Shown piece after piece: positions 52,570 through 63,416 of a DNA stretch of 64,000 bases. Position 1 is the stretch's first letter, and each line of letters opens with the position of its first letter. The position numbers and the translations under genes were made by a program. This DNA comes from Thereva unica. Its lineage: Eukaryota; Arthropoda; Insecta; Diptera; Therevidae. Where the stretch lies: assembly GCA_949987705.1 (NCBI GenBank), contig OX465282.1:4514501-4578500 (forward strand), read 5' to 3'. The notes beneath the pieces were generated by a model. That model worked only from the letters and a program-made list of their open reading frames with translations. It made no database searches and was not told the origin of the DNA.

Positions 52570-53520
52570 TGTAGGCTGTTAGGGTGAACCTATATTCATC
52601 CCACCCGGTATGTTTTGCCCTATTGAACAATCTCCTAACATCTCTACGCGTTGCAGCTAACCTGTCATTCCACCAGGGCACTTTTCGCGACGACTGAAAG
52701 GAAGAGACAGTGTTGCTGTCATGGTAGGAAGAGATCAGCACATCAGTAAGCTGCGTGGCCGAATTCTCCAGTTCATACACTGAGCTGATAGAAGCCGCAA
52801 GCTGGTCTGATTTCGAGGCCACAAGCCCCTGAAACTTAGACCAGTTGGTTTTCTTAGGAACCAAAGAGGAGGCGCGGATATGTGGAAGGCCCACAATGTC
52901 AAATCTAATGTGCAGATGATCCGACAGTGAGGCCTCGTCCAGAACCCGCCAGTTTTCAATCCTGTCGGATAAAAGCCTGCTCGTGAAAGTGAGGTCCAGC
53001 ACCTCCTTTCTACTAGCAGTGATAAAAGTGGGTTTGCATCCTCTATTTGCAATATCTATGTTATTCATAACAAGAAATTCTAGAAGACACTCACCCCTTT
53101 GGTTTACATCGGTACTCCCCCAGATGGAGTGGTGAGCATTTGCATCACAGCCGATGACGAATTGCCGGTTCGTCTTGCGACAGAGCTCAATGAGATCTTG
53201 AACCTCCTGGGGTGGCTCTATTGCTACATCCCCCGGAAAGTAAGCGGACGCAAGAACGATTTCTTGGATTCCGTTGGCGGTGGGAACCGCAACCGAGATC
53301 GCCACTAGATCTCTTGAAATAAAGTTACTTAGGGCAGCGCGAGGCGCCCCGCATCTCCGATCATATACTAGTTTACTTGAGCCAGTGGTAAGTCCTCTGA
53401 CTTTACCATCGGTTACTCAAGGCTCCTGAATGAGAGCAAGGGTAAGGTGCCTCTCCGCGTAAGTCCTGCATAGGGTAGAGGATGCCCTTTTCGCATGGTG
53501 CAAGTTTACTTGGAGTGCCC
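52570..53520 (-). pseudogene. LOA-like LINE endonuclease, one nonsense change
   Basis: The minus strand reads 'RALQVNLHHAKRASSTLCRT', 'LTLALIQEP' then TGA (normally Trp, QEPW), 'VTDGKVRGL', 'IVLASAYFPGD', 'FVIGCDANAHHSIWGS' (Asp/Asn), 'DLTFTSRLLSDRIENWRVLD' and 'SLSDHLHIRFDI' (Ser-Asp-His). All other catalytic residues are present, and only the single stop at 53417-53419 interrupts about 315 codons. The N-terminus overlaps ORF1 in another frame, as usual. The end 'WNDRLAATRRDVRRLF' is the linker before RT. Confidence 0.9.
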
Positions 53521-54266
53521 TTATGGCGCTCATTTTTTTCCAAGGAGCGTTTGACAAGCCCGGTCTTCTTGGCTTGTCTAGGACCCTTCGCCCTACCATC
53601 TTTGCCCTTGGGGAGTGCTGATTTGATCCGTGCTCCGACTCCAGGTTCGGCAGGTGTGTTCTTTTTCCGCCCAGCAGTTTGCTCTGTTACAGGCTCCCTG
53701 GCGCATGCTGCAGATGCGGGGGCCGGATTTGGAACAACGCCAGATGGACCTGGAGTAATTGCGAGAGCAGCTCCGCGGTCAGATGGCCCTATGGCCTCGG
53801 CATTACTGCAGTCCTCGGTGACAGCAGAAACATTGGGAGGTGCCAATTCAGACCCTGTGGTCTGAGTGTCACAGGACGAGCCCTGCCCTTGTGGCGGCTT
53901 CTTCAAAGGATTTTTATCCTTGAGAATCAGTCTGGTATGAGAAAACCGATAGGCGATTTTCCCTTTAAGACTAATTAACTTAGCCATGGAAGCGGTATCC
54001 ACTACCATGACCAAGTGAAGGGTGTTTTCATTTACCCGCCTCTGGACCATTTTCCACTTGTCAGCGGGAACCGAGTTTTGTGCAGCGATAGTAGCCAGCA
54101 CTTTCTCGTTGCTTAAGGTATGACTCTGGGGGAAACAGCCACGAATGACGTGGGTTTGAGGTAAATTACCCTTTTCCACCAGAATAATATCAAGAGCACT
54201 TTTGCTCTTAATGAAGGAGACGTTACTCCTCACCCATTCTGCTGTATCAGGGTTTGAGCAGACCAA
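53403..54266 (-). CDS. LOA-like LINE ORF1 (RNA-binding protein), C-terminal part
   Basis: 287 codons open on the minus strand. 'VCSNPDTAEWVRSNVSFIKS' and 'DKWKMVQRRVNENTLHLVMV' resemble the ORF1 central domain of LOA/R1-type elements ('W..C.D..T..WL', 'W.V..R......L...VD'). A Pro/Ala/Ser-rich low-complexity segment and a Lys-rich basic tail ('KGKDGRAKGPRQAKKTGL') would bind nucleic acid. No CCHC knuckle is visible before the end. The Met at 54266 is internal; the frame upstream is open to a TAG at about 54298. Overlaps ORF2's start. Confidence 0.75.
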   Translation of the reverse strand: MVCSNPDTAEWVRSNVSFIKSKSALDIILVEKGNLPQTHVIRGCFPQSHTLSNEKVLATIAAQNSVPADKWKMVQRRVNENTLHLVMVVDTASMAKLISLKGKIAYRFSHTRLILKDKNPLKKPPQGQGSSCDTQTTGSELAPPNVSAVTEDCSNAEAIGPSDRGAALAITPGPSGVVPNPAPASAACAREPVTEQTAGRKKNTPAEPGVGARIKSALPKGKDGRAKGPRQAKKTGLVKRSLEKNERHKGTPSKLAPCEKGILYPMQDLRGEAPYPCSHSGALSNRW

Positions 54267-54299
54267 AAGAAGCCAGCCTCTTTTTGGGAAGCTCCCCTA

Positions 54300-55349
54300 G
54301 AAAGACGGCTTGACTTGACCGCCCGCTTTTTCAATAACGACGTCAATGATCGCCTCCTGCAACTGTGCCATTTGCTCAGGTGTCAGGGGGCAGTTGACCA
54401 TGTCTGTCGAGATGAGGCCAAGCTTGACACTGCTTACCACCTGGCTAAAGGTGGGTCGAGTGGGCCCCTTGGCCGTCTTGGTTCTCTTCTGTTCCGGACG
54501 TTCCGGAGTTTCCTCCTCTGAGCGAACTCTCTTCAGCTCAGTTTTTTTTTAGGGCTTTGTTAAAGTTTTTTCCAGGGCCGTATCCCTGGAGAGGCCTTTT
54601 GCCAGTGCTTCTTCGAAGCATTTCCTCTGGCGGTTGGAGAGTTTGACAAACCTGGGTTTGTCAAGCTCCATCTTATCCAAGTCTCGGCCAATGGTGGTAG
54701 CTCCGGAAATGACCGAACATACACTGACCGAGTCTGCGCTGCAGACGGATTCTGCGTCCAGAGACTCATCTTCAGCGACTGACGACCCGTCTGTAGAACC
54801 GGTGAGCCCAATGGCTCCACCGGTCGAAGTTGAAGGTTTTAAACTTGCGTGCCCAATGGCTACGCTCGTTAAAGCAATTGATTCACAGCTAGCGTGCCCA
54901 ATGGCTCCGCTAGTTGAGGCAATTGCTGTCCCTTGTGTCCCTAAAGACACTTGAGATGAGGCCATCGTCACAATTGACGAGGATGATGCTGTCGGAGCTG
55001 CATCGAGCTCATACTTTTTGTTATTTTTAGAATCCATGTACGGTCCCACGAGTATTCGGGAAAGTAGGTCACCCATAGCGAGCCCGTGTACTATGGGAAG
55101 GCTAATTGAAACTGGAGGACGCCTGGTATCCAGAGTTCGGATATTAGAGACCAAGCACCCCCTTGGCCACGAGTCTCTCGGCATAACCTGTTTCACCTTA
55201 GACTGGGGTGATTTTTTAAAGAGTGTTCTTCTCTCCGCCCGACTACCATTAGCCAGCACTTCTGGTAGAGACATGACCATGCCCCGCCGCCCCACGTGGA
55301 GGGTGTAGTAGAGCTTCCAGCAGTGTAGCACAGTTCCGGCACGGAGCAC
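54300..55349 (-). pseudogene. LOA-like LINE ORF1, N-terminal part
   Basis: The minus strand 55349-54549 is open with Ser/Thr/Ala-rich low complexity, including four imperfect repeats of 'AIGHAS', then 'RFVKLSNRQRKCFEEALAKG'. After 54549 another frame reads 'RPTFSQVVSSVKLGLISTDM', 'NCPLTPEQMAQLQEAIIDVV' up to the TAG. This matches ORF1's usual low-complexity start and helix-rich middle. The real start is not certain, since an internal Met at 55217 or 55037 is also possible. Confidence 0.65.
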
Positions 55350-55380
55350 AAAGCAGCGTGTTAGTCCCCCTCTGTAACTG

Positions 55381-56527
55381 TTGGCTGGCGACCATCAGAT
55401 TCCTAATAGTTTCTCATTTTGTTAATCACAAATACGTATTTCTATGCTATGTCTAAGATCTTTCAGCCTACCCTCGTACGTCTATCAAATACTTATCTTG
55501 GTTCAATGGACACAGAATTAATACCATCAACAAAAACTCTGCTATATCTTGTAATGTATCACGGATTGTGAAAACTGCCCAGACTTTTTCTAAGTTCCAA
55601 TTGGCCTTAGAACCAAATTTGGTGGATCAACTTCTTTCCACAACAAATCAGGCTAATCCCCTTCTGCAGGGTCCTGATTGATGGATGCATTCCCTTCCAT
55701 CATACACCACCTCAAGGATATTCGTTTCTGCGAAAAACATGTCTATTTACTCACAATAAACAATAAGAGTTTTGTTACAAACATTTGTTTCGAGACTTTG
55801 GAATGATACAGACCAAATAACTTATATTTTTCCTTTTAATTAGTCCAAAACCTTCCAGATGTCGTGCCCATCGCATAAAAACAGGGTTTTCCTCGACGAA
55901 AACAAAACAACACATCCAAAATAAAAATGGAGCAAACAAAAAAAGTAAGAAACGAAAATGATTCGAATCCTTGTCCAAGGGAAAAAGTCTTCAATTACTT
56001 TTGGATCAGCAACTACCCTTGGCTCTTAGGGATTGGTTCTATCTGGTAATCGGTGGATATAAAAAAATTCCCAGCCTGTGTTTAATGGCGCATTGATGCG
56101 AAACAATCTGACAAATGGGGTGCAGAGGGAAGTGGTGGAAGTTTGTTAGGTTTTGCCACTGTGTAAGCGTTTTATGGATATTACTTTTTGGCTTATCTTG
56201 GATTATTATTTAATTCATTTCTATTTCTGCTGATAACGCATATATATGTATGTATGCATAGATTTGCCCGAAACTGTGTGTGTATGGTTTTTGCTTTGGG
56301 AAGCCTTTGGGAAGGGGTGAAGTGTATTTCGCCGTTCTGCATTGAGTTTTTCTTGATTTTATTAATTGGATAATCAATATTGATATTAGGGAATTTTGTT
56401 TTTTTCTGGCGAAGTAAATCCATGATAAATATAGATATATCGTTGAAATTGATATTGGAAAATTTATGTAGCATTTCGTTTTTTTTATGATTTTCTATTA
56501 GATGATTGAATTGTATCTTACGACTTG
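55381..56527. other. No gene recognised
   Basis: AT-rich with no convincing frames. Short frames at 55775-55978 (minus) and 56188-56373 (plus) are hydrophobic, but from T-rich composition. No TE end seen. Confidence 0.5.
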
Positions 56528-56715
56528 GGGGCCTCGCTAGCCTAGGGAGTAAGGCGTCTGACTACCATCCCAGAGGTCTCGGGTTCGAATCCCGGCCAGC
56601 CCCAAGGTCCTTCGCCTTTTCTACTTTCCCACCTACATAACTTCCTTCTTTCTTCTTCCCTCTTTACATTCCTGATTCCTCCTGTCATAGCCTTCCTTAG
56701 CTCTTCCCTGCTCCA
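56528..56715 (+). mobile_element. tRNA-derived SINE
   Basis: Pol III internal promoter: A box TAGCCTAGGGAG (56538-56549) and B box GGTTCGAATCC (56582-56592), 43 bp apart start to start, with a T-arm-like CGGG/CCCG stem. The 5' 'GCCTCGC' cannot pair with the 3' 'CCAGCCC' to form an acceptor stem, so it is not a tRNA. A CT-rich body follows (CTTCCTTCTTTCTTCTTCCC). The 3' end is uncertain; no A tail is evident. Confidence 0.75.
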
Positions 56716-57010
56716 CCAAAGCACATGTCATCGGTTGGTTGATGAGTCTGAACTCGTTTCAAGAGACATAACACTCCAGCGAGTTGTTTCTCGATGCCCT
56801 GATGTCAGAGTCGCGATAGTAATGGTCGGTAGTAGGTGGACTAAAAATATCGCGGGTAGGTTGTGGCAGTTCCTTCCTCCCCGAGTAGAGCTGCTGTTCA
56901 AAGTATGGATATTCTACAGTGCCCGAAATTGATTTAAGTTCACCCAACACTTCTATGTTTCAGAGGGTTTTCCTCAGCCCCATTTTGTTGTGGAAACCTG
57001 AATTTTAACA

Positions 57011-57399
57011 TAGTTGATGGTTTGGGCCGCTTTTTCTGCTCGTACAAAGAGTCCAATTTGTTGGATAACTACCCAGATGTTTGCTGTAGACTACATTGCC
57101 CTTTTGGACGATGTTTTAGTCGTATTGGGAGAGAATGCACATGGCGATAATTGGACATTTCAACAGGATAATGCACCTATCCACAAAGCGAGAGCTACAC
57201 TCAAGTGGTTTGAGGAGCAGCAGATCCCAGTTTTGGATTGGCCGGCACGCTCTCCTGATCTAAATCCAATAGAAACCCTTTGGGGCATTGTAGTCAAGAA
57301 GGTGTATGCCCATGGAAGGTAATTTGAAAATGTAGAATCACTTAAAATAGCCATCCAACAAGCTTGGAATTCAATTCCAGGCGTGCACTTTTTCTAGAC
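57011..57399 (+). pseudogene. Tc1-like transposase, C-terminal catalytic part
   Basis: DDE transposase of the IS630-Tc1-mariner group. 'MMVWAAFS' leads to 'WTFQQDNAPIH' (second catalytic Asp) and 'WPARSPDLNPIETLWG' (Glu), with 34 residues between Asp and Glu, the DD34E spacing of Tc1. It then reads 'VVKKVYAHGR', an in-frame TAA at 57320-57322 where a Gln (CAA) is expected, and continues in frame 'FENVESLKIAIQQAWNSIP' to a stop at 57397. No DNA-binding domain or first Asp is found upstream, so the 5' two thirds are gone. No flanking inverted repeats seen. Confidence 0.92.
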
Positions 57400-57479
57400 T
57401 AAAGGGAGCAAAGTTGGGGTTTTAAAAAATTGTAAAGGACGAAGAAAGTGGGGTGTTTAGATTGGTGACGATAAAAGGT

Positions 57480-57600
57480 CCCTCAGTAGAATGGTTCTCG
57501 TTCGATTGCGTAGGTCAAGCAGCATTGGACGTGGTTAGTAGTTAGCTGGGGGACTACCTAGTAAAGAAATACTCGCGTTTGCCTATGCGGATGCATTTAT
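57480..57600 (-). pseudogene. LINE endonuclease-region fragment
   Basis: 'TCAAGCAGCATTGGACGTGG' matches 31786-31806 ('TCAAGCAGCGTTGGACGTGA') with surrounding similarity, so this is a second copy of the same minus-strand LINE region. Too short to show motifs. Confidence 0.6.
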
Positions 57601-60160
57601 AAATTTTCATACCTGTAGTGGGAGTGTGGCGGGAGAGTGCATGCTTGTTGATAAATTTTTAGAGATTCGTGCCAGTGAGGAGCGTACATGCCTCTACTCA
57701 ACATTTTTTTTTTTGGATTTCGTCTTCGTGCCTGTGGCGGGAGCGTGCACAGTTTCGTGGGATGACTAGTCGTTCGCTAAGAGCGCTAGGTGCGGGCGCG
57801 TACGTGCTTGTAAGAAAATTAACCAACTAATTTATTTTTAATCAGGAGGCGGAAAATAAGTAAGCTTCCCTTACCCTGCCAGAACTCCCAGTTTGATCAT
57901 GCCGAATCGGTTGCTGATGAGAGCTGTGTTGTTTCAACCGGTATAACACTGCAACAACACAGTTTCGCATTAGCTCCGTTGTTTGTGACAACGGGATGGC
58001 CGTGGGTACACCATGCTGTTCTATACCTACGAAAACAGTGCACGCCTTTTCATTGTTCACGAATGTCTGATGTATTTGGGGCCATATTAACATGATTGAT
58101 AATATCTAGCTCTTCAAAGCCATATTGGCATTACCAAACTTATTTGGACTTGTACTGAACTTTACTGGTTTTCGGATAAGAAAAAGATTATTGGCATAGG
58201 CCCTTCTTAAGCTTTCATAGGTGGTGTCAGCGAAGATCTCGATATGAAAGATAGTACCTCGGGTGCCCAAGCTGGCCGCCTTACTAAACCTGGTGTCTTT
58301 TCCCAAAATCCCTATAGTCTTTGTATCTGTCGTGTACCGTACGGAAAAGTTTTGGTCAGCCTTTGCCCCCATCGAATGCCAAGAACTTAGGGACCGCATT
58401 TTCCAAGTATTTTCTTGGCGTAGTATCGCCTGACCATCTATACTCCAAAGAAGAGAAGATATTAAACTTTGGATGCTTTATATGTTTCAGGTACCCAGAA
58501 AAGCTGATCATTATCACAGCTTTGGTAATCCTAGTAAACTTACCCCGGCAACATGGTTCTTGTGGCTCACCCTTATTTCTGGTGTACGTGCTTTCTTGGA
58601 GAGCCCTTGGCTTGCGGTTCTTCAGACAGCATGCCCGAAGCTCTGGGCACGTTTGTACTCCCTGCAGGATGTGGATTCTGGTGCTGCTAAAGCTTTTTTA
58701 GGTCAGTAGGCCGACCCTATCTCTGCTTGGTGTAACCAGGGTTTCTGATTTAGCCCCCTTTCTCTGCCAAGTAGGGGAGAAATTTGCCGAAGTCAAGCTC
58801 GGACTTTACTCCCCTTGGCAGCGGAAGATAACTTTCGCTGGTAGAGATATACCGACTACTTTGGGAAGCAATTCTTCAACATTTTGCTTAGTCGCCTGAG
58901 TAGGTGGTATGCTCTTTGAAACCGAACCTCTATGCCGGAATAAGTATATCCAACAGGCTCGCCTCCAACTCCGAGCCGACTTTGACAGCTTTAGACTTAT
59001 AATTCACTTACTCGTCGTTATTTTCTTTTGTTTTTAAGCTTACTAAAGCCTTAAGAATATGGAATGACAAAAGAGATTCACTCTGAAAGAGCTTCCAATA
59101 CAACTTGGTGCGTCCGGTACCAATTGGAAATTGTTTGTGACATTATTCAGTTACCCACTGCCATGGGCTCTCGACAAAGTAACATTTTATCTCGGTAGGT
59201 TTTAGAAGGTGAGCCCCTGTGTCTTACCGAAATCAATACCTACTAAGGACTTTTAATTTTGTTTGTACAAAGCTACTTTATTTTTATCAATGAAAAGACG
59301 ACTTTATATCTAATATCTCACAAGTCAAATTCCAATCAAGTTTCTTCGCTCAATTTCCATAAACTTTCAATCTCCTAAGAGAAATATCTACAAACTTTTA
59401 CAATTTCACAAACAAACAAACAAAAAAAACATTGAACTGCAGGGACTCCTTTTTTCCTGCCCAAAAAAATATTTTTCATGATAAACGATTTTCCACTCCA
59501 CTCATAGAGAAGGAAATGGCATCACTCCATTCCAGCCAGTACATGATATACAATAGTTTGGGACACATCCCATTATAAAAGCAACAAAAGCACGGAGGCT
59601 CCCTTGAATGCCTTTGAAATCAAAAGCACTCTTCACTTGGCTATAATAGAAATGTCAGATGCCACCTGGGAAGATGGAGTCCCTCAGGGCTTCCCTCCAT
59701 TCTTGAGGAGTCTTATGCACTGTATATGTACTGTGCATATGTCTCTGATAACAGGAGACATGTCCTCATAAACTGAAACTGAACAGAGAGAAGCCAGTAT
59801 CATTTCATGCTGGTTGATAGCTAGAGCTACTAGTATCATTATCGTCTTACAGAAATGTAGTTTGATAATGAGGACACAGATGAATGCGTCCCGCAAAATA
59901 ATTGGCGTGAAAGGTTTATGGGTTATAAGTGTCCTTTTGGGTTGGAGATGAGCATATGAAGAGATGTTAAAGGATTGAATTTTATGTACATAATGTATGT
60001 ATGTCAGTTTAGGTTTTACAATCAATAAAGTTACACTATAATATTCACACAATTCAATTCCAGAAAAGCTTAACTAAAGCGCATGGTGACAAAAGTTGTT
60101 AACAAAATAAACTCCGCTGGACCAAAGTCCAATACAATGGCGAAAATGTACATGCAGCGT
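57601..60160. other. No gene assigned
   Basis: 57600-57770 has loose repeats of GTGGCGGGAG[CA]GTGCA. Minus-strand 58399-58106 is open for 97 codons ('YESLRRAYANNLFLIRKPVK') and plus-strand 58321-58701 for 126, overlapping; neither matches a family I know. They could be an eroded LINE ORF1 or gag. 59250-60150 is AT-rich with nothing. Confidence 0.4.
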
Positions 60161-60274
60161 CAGCGCCGGCCCTAGGGTAGAGCGAGTAGAGTGGTCGCTC
60201 TAGGCTGCAGGTGGCAAGGGGCGTCAAAATGAATCCAAAAAAAGATTTCGAGCGAATTTTGATGGTGTCTTTTG
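60161..60274. mobile_element. hAT family 2 terminus (second locus)
   Basis: Starts CAGCGCCGGCCCTAGGGTAG at 60161 and matches 19454-19566 along its length (GGTCGCTCTAGG, 'GTCAAAATGAAT', 'ATTTTGATGG'). It is interrupted at 60275 by hAT family 1. The remainder and right end must lie beyond or be lost. Confidence 0.8.
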
Positions 60275-60688
60275 CAGGGCCGGCGCTGGTTTTTTTTTGC
60301 GCCCGGTGCACTATGCCATATTGCGCCCCATAAGCCGTTCATTTTTGAACGCAGTGAAGGAGAATGAAAAAAAAAATACTCGCTGAATGGGTGAAATAAC
60401 TTTCATAGTTTGCGTAAAATTTAAGATTGTACCAAAATAATGCATTAAAAAAAAAGATTACATAGATATGAAGTTTCACATATATCAATATTCAACCAAC
60501 AAAATTCTGCTGAAAACGTCGTTTACAGACGATGGGGTAGACAGATTTTCTAACCCTCTGAGTTCTTTCACGGAATGTTGTTTTTGTCGCCCTTTTACTA
60601 GGAATAGAAAAGAAAAGAAATGGCAGCAGGAAGAATTAATATTAAAAGCAACTAAACACGCATCCCAATTCCACAGGGGATTGACTAT

Positions 60689-61137
60689 TACTACGTTTAT
60701 AAGCGGAGTTTTCCTCCGGATGGAAGTTTCGATCCGAAGTGAAACACCGCTTATAAACCGGGAGTGAAAATCCAGAACTTGGATTTTCGCTCCCGAAGAA
60801 AAAGCTGGAGTGAAACTTCGATCCCGGTTTATGTTGTGCTTATAAACGCTGACTGGGAGTGAGAATTTTTTCCGAAGGGGGGAAACTTTGTAAAGAAGAA
60901 GCTGGGTGTTTTATTTTGCTACAATAGTTTTTTTTCTTTGTTTATGGATATTTTTAAATACATTAAATTAAACATTGGGTTTATATTTGTCTTTGCTATG
61001 ATTTTGAATTTGAGCTTGGAGCTGTCATCTCAAACTAGAAAGTATTTTGGATTTACACTCCCATTGCTTATAAACCCATGGGGAGTTTTACTTTGGATTG
61101 AGAATCCGGGAGTGAAACTCCGCTTATAAACGTAGTA
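60689..61137. mobile_element. MITE with TACTACGTTTATAAGCGGAG termini
   Basis: Perfect 23-bp inverted ends: TACTACGTTTATAAGCGGAG plus TTT on the left, and the exact inverse on the right, ending 61137. If the outermost TA is the duplicated target, this is a Tc1/mariner-type MITE. 'GCTTATAAAC' and '[CG]GGAGTGA[AG]A' are repeated many times inside in both orientations. It interrupts hAT copy E. Confidence 0.8.
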
Positions 61138-61178
61138 TATTACAGCCATATTAATTTGTTAGACGGTAATACTCCGGC

Positions 61179-63416
61179 CAGTGGCGTAGCGTGGATTTGT
61201 GCCACCCGGGGCGAACCATAAATTTGCTGCCCCCTACTTTCGAATTGATTCTTTTAATCAATGAATCAAAACCCAACTTGAATTTCAAGTAATTTTCAAT
61301 CCAAGAATTCAAGGCATCATGTAAACGCAATGAATCATATGTAACTAATGAATGTTCGGTATAGTGCGCGCCAAAATAAATGGGAATTTTACGCGCAGGC
61401 GAATCAATGACAACTCCCACATACATTAACATTCCGTGTATGGATAAAACTCAAGCGCATATGCATTTTAATTTCCCTTTTGAAACTCGTTTACCGGGAA
61501 CAACACTCCACCATAGCATCTGACCAGGGCAAGAGTCGTAGTGAGACGGATTGAATTTTTGATTGAAAATATAAATGAGCGGGTGATTTGGGGTTTTAAA
61601 CGAACGGAATGACGAGGTGCACTTTTCTTTTCGAAGCTACTTTCGTGGAGAAGCTTTGAGGCTTTCAATGCGCATCAAAAAAATCGATTTTGAGATTTCC
61701 AATTGTTTTGGCGCAGGCTATATCCGTGCTTCAAGGTTGGGCTGAATTATAAACTTTAACAAACCCAGAGAGCTTGAATCAGTAATTTCTCTCTGTAATT
61801 TATTTCAGTCTGTCTTTAGATAGAAAGCCTCGTAGACGACCGAGCTTAAGCTAAAACAATTCTCTGTCCAATATCTGGAGGTTTTATTTCCCATCATCGT
61901 AGCCCAATACTATTAAAGGGGATTTTAAGGACAAATGCGGCAGCTGTTGGAGCCCTTCTCAAACTTCAGCATTTACAGCCCGCGTCATAAAAGAAGGGAA
62001 TCTTAAAATCGCTGTTTCCATGCGCATTGAGAGTCTCATACAATATGCTCATTTATATTTTCAGTTAGCTGACTCGACAGTCATTGTCCTGCCCAAATTT
62101 CAATAGATTTGTTTCTCTGCATTCTGTATTTCCAATTAATAAGACGATTCATTCTCAACTCTAATATGGACAACTAGAGAAATTATGCCCTGCAAATAAT
62201 CGAAAGAATTACGCCAAATAATTTACTAATAGAAAAGGGGTTGTCTTCCATCACAGGCGTACGCTTTTTTGATAATCCGTCAAATAGGAGAGTTTGGTTG
62301 GATAATTTTGATGCATCAACTTTATAGTCCAGAAATAAGACCAAACTTAAATGAAAAGTAACGCAGAAGTAAAGTAGACGTAACTTCCACTGAAGTAGAT
62401 GTAACATCCACTTACTACCATACATATTGGTCACTCTCATAATAAGTCGGCGTTTGGCTTTTTTGCGCCCGGTGCATATACATATTGCGCCCATATACAT
62501 ATTGTGCCCCCTTCATTTTTGTTCATTTTTTGATGGCAGTAAAGGAAAATGAAAGAAGACACAAACACTCATTTTAAATGAAGGCACGGAATTATTGCAC
62601 CTATGAAAGCGCGCCCTTGCCTTTGTCCAATCAGGATTTGCTTCGCGATCTTGCTTTTGTGCTGAGTTTACTTACGCTTTAAATTCACAAAACTCTCCCG
62701 CTAATGCTGATTAATGCTCTCCGATGATTTTCATTGTAAGCTGCACTTCCTTAACTATTTCCAGCACTAATAATGCTAGATGGTCACTGCACTGCATATA
62801 TTGGTTTCTACGGTAGAGTCTTGCATAACAAAGCAGTCCACTTAACAGCCTTACTGGACATAGAAGCCGCTTTCAAAAACTTCAGAACAGAGGCGATCTA
62901 GGTGTTTCTCGCCGAAGTAGTGATCTATAATAGTACGACTTATTTGAATTACAAATCATGACCTATGGCACCGTGCCAGCCAAGAAAGGAAAGACGACAA
63001 AATCAGGCGAACTAAATGAAATTGCATTGGCCACACCTTGCAGAAGGCAATGGTAAAACGCACAGAAGGTGCATTTCGTGTAATATATGACAATTGGATC
63101 ACTTTTTCAATTTTTTTTAAATCTTAATTTCTGAAATTGCGCCCGGTGCAAGTGCACCATTTTCACTTATGAAAGCGCCGTCCTTGCTCTCATACATTTA
63201 TATGGAATGGTACCTAACTTCACATGACTGCACTTCCCTTCCCATTTAGGTTTGGCCTATAGACACCATCAGCCAGGACATCGTGCTGGATGTGGCAATG
63301 GTTAGGGCCTGATGTTACCAGCAGCATCTCTAGCTCGATCCAGTTTGGCCGCCGCCCCCAACATCTACGCCGCCCGGGGCAATGGCCCCCTCGGCACCCC
63401 CCACGCTACGCCACTG
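61179..63416. mobile_element. hAT element (family 3), nested
   Basis: Starts CAGTGGCGTAGCGTGGATTT at 61179 and ends ...CACGCTACGCCACTG at 63416. The exact 8-bp TSD actccggc is at 61171-61178 and 63417-63424. Inside the ends are 'CACCCGGGGCGAAC' and 'GCCGCCCGGGGC' inverted blocks. The middle shares sequence with 5334-8468. No transposase motif is found, so it is non-autonomous. It has received hAT copy D. It sits in copy E, whose sequence resumes at 63425. Confidence 0.92.
62442..63186. mobile_element. hAT element (family 1, copy D) with captured LINE RT fragments
   Basis: The exact 8-bp TSD ctctcata is at 62434-62441 and 63187-63194. The left end is diverged (ATAAGTCGGCGTTTGGCTTT); the right end is ...GAAAGCGCCGTCCTTG. 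The interior at about 62800-63070 has 'LLDIEAAFKNFRTEAI', an LOA-type RT motif A, then bases matching 7975-8050 of the RTE-like RT. This layout is the same as copy C, so the capture predates both insertions. Confidence 0.9.

Larger units (their letters stand above)
52556..55380 (-). mobile_element. LOA-like LINE, 5' half (ORF1 and endonuclease)
   Basis: Minus strand: leader and ORF1 (55349-53403), then ORF2 endonuclease (about 53520-52570). The element stops just after the endonuclease, at 'AYNKKC', where it abuts the RTE-like LINE's 3' tail. RT and RNase H are absent, the reverse of the usual 5' truncation. So this is a rearrangement or a break caused by the other LINE. Confidence 0.8.

Noticed and set aside
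56528..56602. Possible functional tRNA gene (A and B boxes, T-arm)
   Set aside because: The 7-bp acceptor stem cannot form and the anticodon arm has a 10-base loop. A CT-rich body follows. It fits a tRNA-derived SINE instead.
58321..58709. Overlapping plus-strand frames of 126 and 78 codons
   Set aside because: Two frames in the same place plus a minus-strand frame, none with motifs. More likely eroded TE sequence.
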